Shown here: positions 1 through 10,141 of the stretch, piece by piece | Position numbering within the stretch: position 1 is the stretch's first letter | Layout of the letters: each line of letters starts with the position of its first letter | Position numbers and translations under genes: made by a program | Assembly: GCA_039105265.1 (NCBI GenBank) | Contig: JAPFFF010000015.1 | Span: forward strand, 1,550,001-1,614,000 | Source: Tritrichomonas musculus | Lineage: Eukaryota > Parabasalia > Tritrichomonadida > Tritrichomonadidae | Direction: 5' to 3' | Length of the DNA stretch: 64,000 nt | The notes under the pieces: generated by a model | What the model saw: only the letters and a program-made list of their open reading frames with translations | Databases searched by the model: none | Told to the model about the DNA's origin: nothing

Positions 1-899
1 CTAAATTAATCCACTCAAAAAAGATAAACATTTTCAATATATTGATTGAAAATCAGTAAAGTGATCGCATAAATTTGAATTTTCAAATTGTTTTTGCATT
101 GAAAAATTTATAAATCTATTGAATTAAAAAATGGAGATTTTTACATTTATATAATACCTCAATGAAAATAATATGAAAATCCTCAAATATCAAACAAAAT
201 ATTTTTTTGAAACATAAACGATAGAGTACTGAAATTATCACAAATAAATTGACTACTACTAAAGGAGCACGACTTTGGCGGTTATTGAAAATCGTCTTTT
301 AGACTTTATATTGAAATATTATATACTATATAGGTTTTTAAGAAAGTTTCATATAGACCAAAAAAACTATCGTAAGGGAAAAACATTATTCATTTGTTAA
401 AAATCCAAATTATCAAAAAGTTTAACTTTTCAGAACTAACTTACGAATTTTAATTCTAAACGTTTTTACATGTTTGATAGAAGTGGTGTAAATACACAGA
501 AATAAATCGATTTATCGATAAATGAAAGAAAAATATCAAAGTATAAAAATAATTCAAAAAGTGGTCTGATATTTTATTAATTTTTTTAAAAAGCGATACT
601 CTTAGCTTTTTAAAATATATTTAAGTTAAAAATATATATTATTTTATATTTTCTTTTTATCATTACTAATGATTCATTAGGGAAAAATTACATTTTAAAT
701 AATAATTGTTCAAGATAATTATAATCATTTTTATATAAGCTCTTTTTGAATGACTATTCAAAAAGTGACTTGTATATTTTTTATTTAAACATTGAGTTTC
801 ATTTTTTGATCTATAATGTATTGTATTAATTCTGACTATTCATATTAAGCATAAAAACATATGTTCAATTTTCTATTTCAGATCATTTTATCTATTCAT
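1..899. other. Gene-free A/T-rich stretch
   Basis: No convincing coding frame on either strand. It lies 3' of the minus-strand membrane-protein gene that ends at 900. The only notable structure is a perfect 10-bp hairpin at 742-765. A GTGGTCTGA stretch near 561 faintly resembles the arm of the short inverted-repeat family seen at 4887 and 14050, but no partner arm is visible. Confidence 0.6.
742..765. repeat. Perfect hairpin, 10-bp stem and 4-nt loop
   Basis: CTTTTTGAAT (742-751), loop GACT, then ATTCAAAAAG (756-765). It lies about 135 bp past the stop codon of the minus-strand gene ending at 900, so it could be in that gene's 3' flank. ACTTTTTGAA-type words are frequent in spacers across this window, so a functional role is only a guess. 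Confidence 0.6.
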
Positions 900-3800
900 T
901 CATTCATTTAGATTATTATTTACATTAGTGTATTCATTTGATTCCAATAAATTTTCGGGTCTGTCAGCAATTGGAACATAACTTTCAATTTCTTCATCAT
1001 TTTTCAGTACCCTCCTTGTTAAAATGTTAATCCACACATGAGCGATGGTATTAATAACAGCGGCTGATACTAACAAGAAAGTACCTTTTTCAAATACGGT
1101 AAGTACTTCAAAACATTTATAATGACCTTCAATGTATTTTTCATGATTAAAGAATAATTTCAAAATTTCATCAATAAAATCGCAACGATCACCCACCATC
1201 CAGTTTGTAAACCTGGTAATTTGGAACATAGTCACAATTAAACTAACAACAAAAACGTCCAAACAAGACCATGCATATAGAATTTCAATTGCATTATACA
1301 TAAAGTCGAGTTGCTTCAAATTCATTGGGAACAAGAGCGTTGCAGCTAATCCAAGAATATGCAACATTGGAACTATAATAGCAGTTATCCAATAGATTAC
1401 TTGTATAAATCTAACTGATGCTGAATTAGGGAATTCACAACCAGTAGGGAATTTATAAGCTAGTTGAATGACTGTGTAGTGAGATTTATTAGGAATCTTC
1501 AAAATATCGAGAGCCCAACCAGTTAAACCTACAAATTCAAAAGAAAATGAATTACATGAAATACCGATACAAAAGACGATAAGTTGACAAAGCAAGAAAA
1601 TGATAAGAATAATTTTTGTTGATATATTTTGTCTAGTAAACACGCAAACTTTTTTCTTTGATTTTTGTTCATCAACTTCTTTTTGATTTTCAGGTTTATT
1701 TACATGCCTATCTAAGTAACAAATAATATGTGATAAAGCAAGCGAATAAATAGTGCCACCAATTAATCCAATAAAGCCATAACAAGGAAGGACCCAAACG
1801 TAAACAATATTAGGATCAACGATAGCATCTTGATTTACAATTGGAAATGTCAATATAAAATGGAAACTAACAACCATCATAATCATGAAATAAGAATCTA
1901 AGAGTGACCATTTACCTAATTCATCAAGTAAACGTAAAATTCGTTCACGATGAACTCTATGCAAAATTGTTGCTGGAATAAACCAAACAATAAACATTAA
2001 AATCAACTTTGAATAAGGCCAGATACATGACATGCACAAAACGATCAAAGATAAAACATAAGTTCCAGCTTTCCACATATCACGAATTGAATTGATTAGA
2101 CCAAAATTAAACATTGACGGCATTTCAATATACTTGTCACCACCAAGTAGAATTTTAATGAATACAGAACCTCCATATGAAGCATTGGCTGATAAGAAAA
2201 GCGAAATATTGGACATAATTAATACTGGCATCAATAATCGAACCCAAAGAGGGACTTTTGGATGCATAAATAAACTTGCATCGTTATCTTCTCTCCAGAA
2301 TGTCAGCCATTTTGATTCATATATGACTTCTTCAAATTGGGCTTTTTCACCACTGCTGCTTGTACTCAATGAGAGCGTTGTTATTGGTTGATTTTCTCTT
2401 TGCTTTCGATGATTTATCTTTTGCCATTTGATGAGGTAATAGAGAAATAGAACAGCAATTATTGAGAACAAAAGCATTCCTAATGATATCCAAGATACTA
2501 AAATGTTAATCGGTTGATATGGCGGATCTTGAAGCGGTTGACAATCTGTAGTTCGTAATGTTGTATTTATCATGTTGTTCATGTAATAAATTCCGTATTC
2601 GTTAATAAATCCGTTGAAAAAGACTGGAATTTGATTGCGATAATTATAGATGAAAAATTTAATGATTGTGTTAATAAATTCTTGAACATATTCTTCATGA
2701 GTCCCTTCTGCGTCTTCTAGGTCAAATTCTCCTATCGATGTATTTAATTGAAGCATCTTAACACCAGTTCCTTCTTCTGATGCTAATTTTAGAATACAAT
2801 TGACATCTGTACATTGTGCTGATGTATAATTTTGACCAGTTCCTTGAATTGTGGCATATTGGAGCATGAAATCAAGGCTACTGTTCTCTACGTAGGCATG
2901 TAAAAAGGCTCTTTCTGTTAAATCAAGCGACTGAACCTCACCTTTGGCTGATACGTTGATTGTAAATGTTACATTAAAACCAAACTTGTTTAGTAACGTT
3001 CGGGAATCAAGAACGTATTCTGAAATAGGCTCAAAAATGATAAAATCCGACCATGTGTTCAAGTCACTTAATACGAAATCTTCAATGCCGAGAGTAATAT
3101 TAGCGTTTAAGTCACTAGAGCTGATTGGGATATTAAAAGCTAATGTAGGTGAAAGACCAAAAAGGTTTGCAATGTCATGATATGTAAAAATGCCTGTTCC
3201 ATCTGAAAATCTATTAACTAAATTATTTAGGTTAATTGGACCATCTTGATTGGTTAAATTTGTTAAAACAAAACGTATTAAGTCTATTAATTGCGATTTT
3301 CGTAAATCTGCCATGATATCTGGATTGATTGGAATATCTATCGGATGAGACCCATTCAAATATGGTCTAATAATATCACCGACAAATTGAAATAGTTGCG
3401 ATCCTTTCTCTTTAATTAATGGCTTGACTGAGTTGCATATCAAATTAGGAGCCAATGATTTAATTTCTCTAATAATAAAAGAATGGAGAATATCAAATAC
3501 ACTTTGTGCTATTTTGCTATCAAAATTCATATCAAGCTTAAGATCACCAATTTTAACTGAGCATGAATCATCATTGTAAAATGAAACATTTGTAATAAGA
3601 TTATTAATTGGATCCTTAATAAATTTAAATGCAAAGCTAAGATATATTGATGATGCTGTTACCGAAATATCTCCTCCAATGTTAAAAAATCCAGATAATA
3701 AAAGATCTGAAGTAAGACTTGCTGTAATATTTAAGTCAATTTTTAAACCATCTTCAATTTTATCTTCATGCGGATAAAAAGATGTATATATTTTTGATAT

Positions 3801-3983
3801 AGACATATCACGAATTACCATATTATCTACGCTAATATTAGATTGAATTAAAGGAACTGAAGAAGAAATTGTTGGTACATGAATAACAAGGTTTCTTAAC
3901 CAACAGTCAAAGTCGCAAATATCATTATACGAACCATTAAATAATAAAGAGCTGATTCCTAAAAGTAAGTTGAGGCCATTCAT
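900..3983 (-). CDS. TULIP-like (BPI/LBP-type) domain fused to PqiA-like membrane modules
   Basis: 1027 aa from the ATG at 3983. Residues 1-17 form a hydrophobic signal-like stretch. Residues ~30-480 are N-glycosylation-rich and alternate hydrophobic and polar residues, as in BPI/LBP/TULIP lipid-binding proteins; this assignment is by pattern only. A first membrane span lies at ~494-517. It is followed by two polytopic modules, ~578-755 and ~788-990. Each ends a helix with a motif typical of bacterial paraquat-inducible protein A: LGKWSLLD (689-696) and AWSCLD (904-909). Bacterial PqiA works with MCE proteins in lipid movement between membranes, so a lipid-transfer role in an endomembrane or at the cell surface is inferred. 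The tail (991-1027) is acidic and cytosolic-looking. The gene stands alone, with A/T-rich spacers on both sides. The PqiA-like motifs are fairly secure; the TULIP call is less so. Confidence 0.65.
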   Translation of the reverse strand: MNGLNLLLGISSLLFNGSYNDICDFDCWLRNLVIHVPTISSSVPLIQSNISVDNMVIRDMSISKIYTSFYPHEDKIEDGLKIDLNITASLTSDLLLSGFFNIGGDISVTASSIYLSFAFKFIKDPINNLITNVSFYNDDSCSVKIGDLKLDMNFDSKIAQSVFDILHSFIIREIKSLAPNLICNSVKPLIKEKGSQLFQFVGDIIRPYLNGSHPIDIPINPDIMADLRKSQLIDLIRFVLTNLTNQDGPINLNNLVNRFSDGTGIFTYHDIANLFGLSPTLAFNIPISSSDLNANITLGIEDFVLSDLNTWSDFIIFEPISEYVLDSRTLLNKFGFNVTFTINVSAKGEVQSLDLTERAFLHAYVENSSLDFMLQYATIQGTGQNYTSAQCTDVNCILKLASEEGTGVKMLQLNTSIGEFDLEDAEGTHEEYVQEFINTIIKFFIYNYRNQIPVFFNGFINEYGIYYMNNMINTTLRTTDCQPLQDPPYQPINILVSWISLGMLLFSIIAVLFLYYLIKWQKINHRKQRENQPITTLSLSTSSSGEKAQFEEVIYESKWLTFWREDNDASLFMHPKVPLWVRLLMPVLIMSNISLFLSANASYGGSVFIKILLGGDKYIEMPSMFNFGLINSIRDMWKAGTYVLSLIVLCMSCIWPYSKLILMFIVWFIPATILHRVHRERILRLLDELGKWSLLDSYFMIMMVVSFHFILTFPIVNQDAIVDPNIVYVWVLPCYGFIGLIGGTIYSLALSHIICYLDRHVNKPENQKEVDEQKSKKKVCVFTRQNISTKIILIIFLLCQLIVFCIGISCNSFSFEFVGLTGWALDILKIPNKSHYTVIQLAYKFPTGCEFPNSASVRFIQVIYWITAIIVPMLHILGLAATLLFPMNLKQLDFMYNAIEILYAWSCLDVFVVSLIVTMFQITRFTNWMVGDRCDFIDEILKLFFNHEKYIEGHYKCFEVLTVFEKGTFLLVSAAVINTIAHVWINILTRRVLKNDEEIESYVPIADRPENLLESNEYTNVNNNLNE

Positions 3984-5548
3984 AAACTTTTTTATAGCAA
4001 TTTCAAAAACAAATTTAAATGCTTTAACAAATTTTCTATTGAGGGATTTGAATCATTTTACTATATTTCTTTTCAAAATTGAAATGGGTGTCCCTATGAT
4101 TCAAAAAAGTATCATATGGATTCCTATTTAAAAGAATCTAATTTTTAAAATTTATATATTTAAACGAAATCAATATGTAAAATTCTAATCATCACAATTT
4201 TTCAATATAAATTGAATTACTCTCTTTTTTTACATTATTTTTTTTTATTTATTTATGAATTTTTCTTCGTGTAATAAATATAAATTGATTTATATCATGA
4301 GATATATTCATAATTACATAATAAATACTATATTTAGCGTGCTTTTAAAATAATATATACAAATTTGAAATAAAATAAATATTTAATTCAAAAAAAATTA
4401 TATAAATTGAAATAATGTGATTTCATTTAATTTATATTCACTTTTTGAAATATTGCAGTTAAATATTTTATTGAATTATCCACAATTTTTTAAAAGCATT
4501 TTTTTACAAAATAAATTATTATTATTTTTATAATATATTTTTAATTTTATTGATAACTATAAAAAAAGAAATATATTTATTTATGATTAAAATTATGTAC
4601 AAAATAAATTTAATATTTATATAAAATAGCACTAATAATCTAGAAATTGCTTTTTTTTTTTATTTCACATTAAATTTACGGTTAAAAATTCTGAATTTCT
4701 TTGAAAAAGTTATGCTTAATTTTTTCTTCGTTTAATTATTTTACATAATTTTAGATGAAATTTAAAATTAAAAAAATATTAAATTATAATTCACAATTTT
4801 ACATTTTTTTTTCAAAGTGTTTATTCAAAATTTTGAATTCCGATCATTGATATTTCTTTCAATATATAAATGGAATTCTTACTGAGTATAAACTAAAAAT
4901 CAAAAGTCAGACCACTTTTTTTTTTAATTTTAGGTCAAAGATAGGTCAAATCAATGTAAAAAAAGGTCTGAGTTTTGAATTTCAGTCTATATGTAAATCT
5001 TTCATTTTTTTCATATTGAACAAATGATAAATGGATTACTTCTAGGATTAAAGAGACCATTTATTAAATTATCAGAAACTTCCTGATTTCTTTAAAAACT
5101 TTGTTTTCTTCGCCCAAACTTCTTAAAGATTTTATTTAAATAAATGATTTTTTGTATTTATGATCAGCTCAAATGTATAAATAAAAGAGAATATATAGGA
5201 TTTTTTGGGTAAAAAAATAACTATTTAACAAATAGCTTTTTTAGGAAGGAAAATCTAGACATTCAAATACATAGTTATAAGTTATAACCAAAAACATATG
5301 AAAATAATATCAGTAACAATATATAAATTTATTTTTTGAAATAATAAGAATCTTAATTTAAGATAAATTATTAAATTTTTGAAGTAATTACATTTTATTT
5401 AAAATAAGTGATTTTTTATATATATTTCCTTGATTACATGATACTTTTTATAAAGTTCGTATCCATTAAAAAATATATTTTGCGCAATAAAATAATAGTA
5501 TTAAAAAAAAAACAATGACAAGGGAATTAAGTTGTGAGTATTGATTGA
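3984..5548. other. Gene-free A/T-rich stretch with one MITE-like element
   Basis: Very A/T-rich with many short homopolymers. No ORF of coding character was seen on either strand. It holds the upstream region of the gene starting at 3983, the 3' flank of the gene ending at 5549, and the short inverted-repeat element at 4887-4992. Confidence 0.6.
4887..4992. mobile_element. Short inverted-repeat element, MITE-like, copy 1
   Basis: Imperfect terminal inverted repeats. The left arm at 4887-4913 contains TCAAAAGTCAGACCAC. The right arm at 4965-4992 reads, as reverse complement, TTCAAAACTCAGACC. The ends carry TATA. The body is about 50 bp of T-rich sequence with a repeated AGGTCAAA. The arms match those of the element at 14050-14183, which indicates a dispersed family. 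No coding capacity. Confidence 0.55.
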
Positions 5549-7081
5549 TCACGGGTTAGAAAACGTGAAAATGCTTATTGATTTATTTAATTTCACCCTT
5601 CTTCTAATTGTTTCTGTTGAATTAGATCTGATATGCTGAACAATTCCAGCACAATGAGTCATTGCAAACTGTTGATGAGCATCAGTAGCATAATCAATGA
5701 ATTTTGAACAATATTCAAGAGTATCCAAAATAGCAGGGCATCCGCATGCAATTATACATACAAGAAGATGCGCAAACAAAGTATCGAAATCAATTTCAAA
5801 GCTATCTTCATCCTTTCCACCCACGGTCACAGCAAGATCTTGTATTACATTTGCAATGTTTTGAATTATTTGATAAAACTTGTTTGCGATTGAAAAAGGA
5901 TTTCGAATACACATTAGGACAAAAAAATCAAGATACGTAAATTTGAAGGGCCAATCTGTACTATTCAAACTACTGTAAGATGTGTCAAGATATTGGTCTT
6001 GCAAATATGGTGGATTAATTGAACGCGGGGTTAAATCAAAAATCTTTGGAAATTGTAAATGTGAAACCTCCGCAAAAGGAAAAGGTTGCCTTTGCCAAGC
6101 AATATCAAACATTATTGTTCGAATAGTTCCAAATAGCTGTTGATTAGGAGTTATTGCTGTCAAAACAACATCAAAATCGCTATAACTCATCTCTTTGACT
6201 CGTTTAATGAATCTTGCAACAATTCGTCCCGATTTTGATTCTGGCGAAAGAAATTGTGATACTGAATCACCTTTCTTTGAGGAATTTAAAGGTTTTATTT
6301 GAGATGCAAGAATATCTAATTGCCTGTCATATTTCTTAATAACAGCAGGATCATATTGCTTAATACATTTATTTAAAAAAGCATCAATATTAACTTTTGG
6401 AAATGGTTTAGTGGTACTTTCCATTTTTTTCAAATATTCCTGAAAATCATCAATCATATGTATATTATTTCGTGTAATGTCAAGCATAACGTTACATCTT
6501 TCAATAGCAATTTCTTCAAAAGCATTGGCTTTAATACCATTTTTTCTTATAAATCGAATATCATATAATCTATGCTTTCCTAGTGTATCCGAAATTTCGC
6601 ATACATTATTTGAGTGGGAAGATAACTCTTCTAGCAAATCGTCAAGATCACCTTTTTCTTTTATCATTTGTGCATTTAAAGCGGCATAAATTGAAACAAG
6701 ATCATCTTTATTTGATTTTAATTTAAAATTTAATAATTTTCGAAAATTAATTTTGGGATAATGAGGTTTATCATCATTAATGTGATTTTCTTTTGCGGCA
6801 ATTGGGGTGAGATGACTCGACTTTGAAGAAACAGGTGATTCAGGAACATCTTCGCTATCTTGAAAAAGTGTTGCAAACTGGCTATTGAAGGCTTGAATAT
6901 TATCTATACTAGATGTTCTGTACATATTTGATATTGTTTTCCTTCGTCTGTGCGATTGTGAAAACCCAGAAACAATATTCTTGGGTACAGCGCATTTTGA
7001 AATAATGTCAACATTATTTCTAGTGCTAACTTGAACAACTTTTGCCAATCCCAAAGGGTCTGTTTCTAAATCTATTTCCAT
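5549..7081 (-). CDS. Putative VPS9-domain protein (Rab5-type GEF)
   Basis: 510 aa from the ATG at 7081. The first ~120 residues are polar and Ser-rich, probably disordered. A helical region follows at ~125-310. The C-terminal part (~395-490) resembles a VPS9 catalytic core: an acidic lead-in, DFDTLFAHLLVCII (431-444), then a helix ILDTLEYCSKFID (451-463) and a final helix ending IVQHI (480-484). This is the usual layout of the VPS9 D-x-L-P/xYV helix, the N-L-x-YI helix and the last helix. VPS9 proteins activate Rab5/Rab21-class GTPases on endosomes. The DDLLP motif is degenerate (DTLFA), so activity is uncertain. Part of the gene (residues ~169-200) recurs as an inverted relic at 7386-7481. 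Confidence 0.5.
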   Translation of the reverse strand: MEIDLETDPLGLAKVVQVSTRNNVDIISKCAVPKNIVSGFSQSHRRRKTISNMYRTSSIDNIQAFNSQFATLFQDSEDVPESPVSSKSSHLTPIAAKENHINDDKPHYPKINFRKLLNFKLKSNKDDLVSIYAALNAQMIKEKGDLDDLLEELSSHSNNVCEISDTLGKHRLYDIRFIRKNGIKANAFEEIAIERCNVMLDITRNNIHMIDDFQEYLKKMESTTKPFPKVNIDAFLNKCIKQYDPAVIKKYDRQLDILASQIKPLNSSKKGDSVSQFLSPESKSGRIVARFIKRVKEMSYSDFDVVLTAITPNQQLFGTIRTIMFDIAWQRQPFPFAEVSHLQFPKIFDLTPRSINPPYLQDQYLDTSYSSLNSTDWPFKFTYLDFFVLMCIRNPFSIANKFYQIIQNIANVIQDLAVTVGGKDEDSFEIDFDTLFAHLLVCIIACGCPAILDTLEYCSKFIDYATDAHQQFAMTHCAGIVQHIRSNSTETIRRRVKLNKSISIFTFSNP

Positions 7082-8271
7082 GAATTGTTTAAAGTTAAAA
7101 TTGATAAAAAAATATTACAATTTAAATTTGTATTATTCACAAAATTTATATTTGAAATTGAAAGATATTGAATAATAGAATACAATAATTAAACCAGATT
7201 TTCAAAAGCAAAATAGTTAACTGGAATTTAGATTATTAATATTTATTAATAATTTAAATTTTATATTTATATAATGTTAAAACAATAAGTGAATGCTTGC
7301 AAAATCAAAGATAACATCATTTTAAAAAATACAAATAACTTTTTAAAATATAATTTAAATGAAATAAAGAAAAAAAGGTTGAATTGAAAGCATAGATTGC
7401 ATGATATTCGATTTATATAAGAAAAAATGGTATTAAAGCCAATGCTTTTGAAGAAATTGTTATTGGAAGATGTAACGTTATAATTTTCCAGAAATTTAAT
7501 TGCTGTAAGCTTTTTTTTTAATTTACAAATACGCTTTTTTAATATATTTTCATTTACTTCTTTTATATTAAATAAAAAGATATGATATAAAATTACTTTT
7601 TTTGTTTATAGTTTGATAAATCACATAATTTCCATTCAGGGAGATTTATTTTTTTGATTTTCTAACGAAAGAAACTGATATAATTCATCTTTTTGGAATT
7701 TTCTCTCTGAATGGATATTTAGTATAACTTTCACAAAAAGTTAAAAAAAAAATAAATTGTTTTTATTCAAAAAGTTTTCACTGTTAAATACTTTAAATTG
7801 GTTGCAACAAAATACTCCTACAATTATTTGCATTCATAACTGAAAAATAAAATTTATTTGAAATAATCTATTGATTGAATCATATAAATAACTTGGACTT
7901 CACTTATAAGATGGAATCATTGATAATCATATTACAAATCACCATTATTATATAAATAATTTCAATTATAAATGATATAAATTTATTTATTAAACTTAAT
8001 AGTTGTTTTATTTAAAAAATATATTTTAAAATATCCATCAGGTATTAATATAAATTTATTTTAAAAATGACATTTAACGTACAAAAAAACCGTCTCCATT
8101 TATTTTTTGAATTATTTATAATAGTAAAATTGAGACTTTTTGTGCTCATATAAAATAATTTTTAATGAAAAAGTCAAAATAAAACTAATCTTCTGTATTT
8201 CAAAAATAAATTTCTGAATTTTTCTGAAATTATTTTCATAAATAATTTCGAATCATTTTAATAAATACATC
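7082..8271. other. Gene-free spacer between divergent genes, with a VPS9-gene relic
   Basis: A/T-rich spacer between the divergent starts at 7081 (minus) and 8272 (plus). Apart from the relic at 7386-7481 no coding trace is visible. AATCATTTTAATAA at 8251-8264, just before the plus-strand ATG, loosely resembles a trichomonad initiator element. Confidence 0.55.
7386..7481 (+). pseudogene. Inverted relic of the adjacent VPS9-like gene
   Basis: About 96 bp on the plus strand is nearly identical to the coding strand of 6486-6579, in the minus-strand gene next door. Only a few substitutions and a 2-bp insertion separate them; the shared core runs GGTATTAAAGCCAATGCTTT. The translated piece matches residues ~169-200 of the intact protein (KNGIKANAFEEI...). 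The homology stops abruptly on both sides, so this is a fragment and not a decayed whole gene. Confidence 0.85.
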
Positions 8272-8940
8272 ATGAATGCATTAATGAACCAAAACAATAA
8301 AAAGGATGAAATTGGCCTTAGTATTTGTGTGGAAAAATTTTATATCACAAATGACATCTTAAAAGATAATGATAATATTCATGTTAGTATCACATTATTA
8401 CCAGAACAAATAAGACATAATTTTACTGTGCAATCAAAAGTTCTAGCATCTACAAATCATATTTTTTCATTAAATATAACGAGACAGACAAAGAAGATAG
8501 TAATGATTTTCAGAAAATCAGGATTTTTCTCAAATGACCAAATATTTGCATCAACAGTTATCAATTCTTGCGATTTTCCAAAAATATCACAAAACTTTAA
8601 TCAAATCAATTCAATTCCAGTTGAAACTGATACAAAAACAATAAATATTTATTCTCCTATTACCCAACAAAATAATGAAAATTACGAAGATCAAGAAGAT
8701 CAATATTCAGAATCTCAATATTCTGAATCAATGGTGAAAAAAATAATTGGCAACATGCAAGTTAAATTAACTTTTACGGCCCCATATATTGAAACTGTTC
8801 AAGATGATATTAAAAGAAATGATACAGATAATTTTAACAAATCGTTTAAAACAAAGACTTTCGAAAGAAAAAGTCAATTTGGTCCAACATCAAATGAATG
8901 CTGTACTTTTAAATCATATGGAGATTATTATTTATTTTAA
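8272..8940 (+). CDS. Conserved-looking hypothetical, possible C2-like fold
   Basis: 222 aa from the ATG at 8272. Residues ~14-110 form alternating beta-like strands (LSICVEKFYI, HVSITLLPEQ, IFSLNITR, KIVMIFRK), suggestive of a C2-type beta sandwich. An acidic, Gln/Ser-rich linker with a repeated QYSES follows at ~135-152. A last strand (MQVKLTFTAPY) precedes a basic tail. No catalytic motif or membrane span is visible. I do not recognise a named family. A perfect 10-bp inverted repeat sits just after the stop codon. Confidence 0.55.
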   Translation: MNALMNQNNKKDEIGLSICVEKFYITNDILKDNDNIHVSITLLPEQIRHNFTVQSKVLASTNHIFSLNITRQTKKIVMIFRKSGFFSNDQIFASTVINSCDFPKISQNFNQINSIPVETDTKTINIYSPITQQNNENYEDQEDQYSESQYSESMVKKIIGNMQVKLTFTAPYIETVQDDIKRNDTDNFNKSFKTKTFERKSQFGPTSNECCTFKSYGDYYLF

Positions 8941-8960
8941 TAAAGGGCATGACACTTACA

Positions 8961-8998
8961 AACTTTTTGATAAGTGGGAAATGACCTTTCAAAAAGTT
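8961..8998. repeat. Inverted repeat just after the stop codon
   Basis: AACTTTTTGA (8961-8970) and TCAAAAAGTT (8989-8998) pair perfectly across an 18-nt loop, about 20 bp past the stop of the C2-like gene. It uses the same word as the hairpin at 742-765. It may be a 3'-end element; this is inference. Confidence 0.5.
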
Positions 8999-9281
8999 GA
9001 TTACAAAACAAAAATATTGGAATCATTATTTAATAAATTTATGTTTTTTGCAGATATATATGAAATATAAAACTCTGTTTGTTTATTTATAAAACATAAA
9101 AAGGAAATACTTAATTTTTTTTGTTTTTTAGCGGTCATGAAAAAAGCATTTATTCCTTTCCAATTCAATGTTTTTAAAAAAACAGTATATTATACCTTAA
9201 ATAATTCATGACAATAAATTTAATTCCCATATATTTTAGATGTGTTCATTTCCAATTCTGAATAAAAGATAAAATTAGTTA

Positions 9282-9677
9282 CTATACTTGCCCTTCGGAG
9301 GTTTTAAAAATTACGTTCTGTTCAAACTTTTTCAATAAAATAGACCAAGAAAAAAAATCAATTACGTTTTACGATTACGTCTACGTGAAAATAATTGGAA
9401 TACGACTTTTTTAGAAAAAGGAATTAAAAAGTTGTATTTGAAAAATAAATATATTTATCTTTAAATATTCATATTTTATCCTTTCAAATTTGAGAGTTCT
9501 AGCTTAGAGGTTAAATTAATTTGAGGCCAAAGTATTGAGTTCGAAACTATACCTCTTTGCTTTTTTTTATTTTTATATAAATTATGTAATTAAGTTTCAT
9601 TTCGGCAATTTTTCCATTTTATTACGTCTTTTCATTGAATTTTATAAAATTCCAATTACGTCCGAAGGGTAAAATAG
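9282..9677. mobile_element. Inverted-repeat element with TA ends, MITE-like
   Basis: The left end CTATACTTGCCCTTCGGA (9282-9299) is matched by the reverse complement of the right end, CTATTTTACCCTTCGGA (from 9677). TA lies on both sides (9280-9281 and 9678-9679), as expected for a TA target-site duplication. The interior is about 360 bp, non-coding, and contains repeated ATTACGT words and a tRNA-like stretch at 9492-9558. Confidence 0.55.
9492..9558 (+). other. tRNA-like stretch with A-box and B-box resemblance
   Basis: TAGCTTAGAGGTTA (9500-9513) resembles a tRNA D-arm/A-box. GAGTTCGAAACT (9537-9548) resembles the T-arm/B-box. AGAG at the start can pair with CTCT at the end. The D, anticodon and T stems do not close properly, so this is not a functional tRNA. 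A tRNA-derived SINE head or a decayed tRNA would explain it; so would chance. Confidence 0.25.
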
Positions 9678-10141
9678 TAATAAGGATATAAAATTAATTG
9701 TTTTTTTCTTTTTTTTTTAACTAATTTGCATTATATATCATGCTTTTTATAATTGTTTTAGCAATATGATATTGATCCAATGCCATAATAAAAGAAGATT
9801 GATTGAAATGGTTGCATTGAAAAAATTGATACAAAAATTGAAATAAAAATTAATATGGTTGATTTAAAAATTTTAACAATTTTTCTAATAGATTATTTTA
9901 AAATAATTTATAATGAAAACTTTTTAATATACCTTCCGTTGTATAAGATTCAAAAAAAAAGTTAACATTTTAAATAAATTCTAATAATTTTACTTTCAAT
10001 CATTTGATCGAAATACTATGCATTATTATTGTATAAAAGAGTAAATAACGCATATAAATAAAGAGATTTAGAGGTAATTTAATCTATTTATTATTTTATT
10101 TATGAAATAATCGCCCGTTCTTTAAACATATAAAAAAGTTT

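Larger units (their letters stand above)
8941..10141. other. Gene-free spacer with MITE-like element
   Basis: Contains the hairpin at 8961-8998, the inverted-repeat element at 9282-9677, and A/T-rich sequence. No coding frame with protein-like composition was seen apart from short chance ORFs. Confidence 0.55.

Noticed and set aside
2092-3180. Plus-strand ORFs opposite the TULIP-PqiA gene
   Set aside because: They lie fully antisense to a long coding frame with good domain signals and show no protein-like features.
8789-9070. 93-aa overlapping plus-strand ORF after the C2-like gene
   Set aside because: It overlaps the real gene in another frame and continues into the hairpin spacer; composition is not coding-like.
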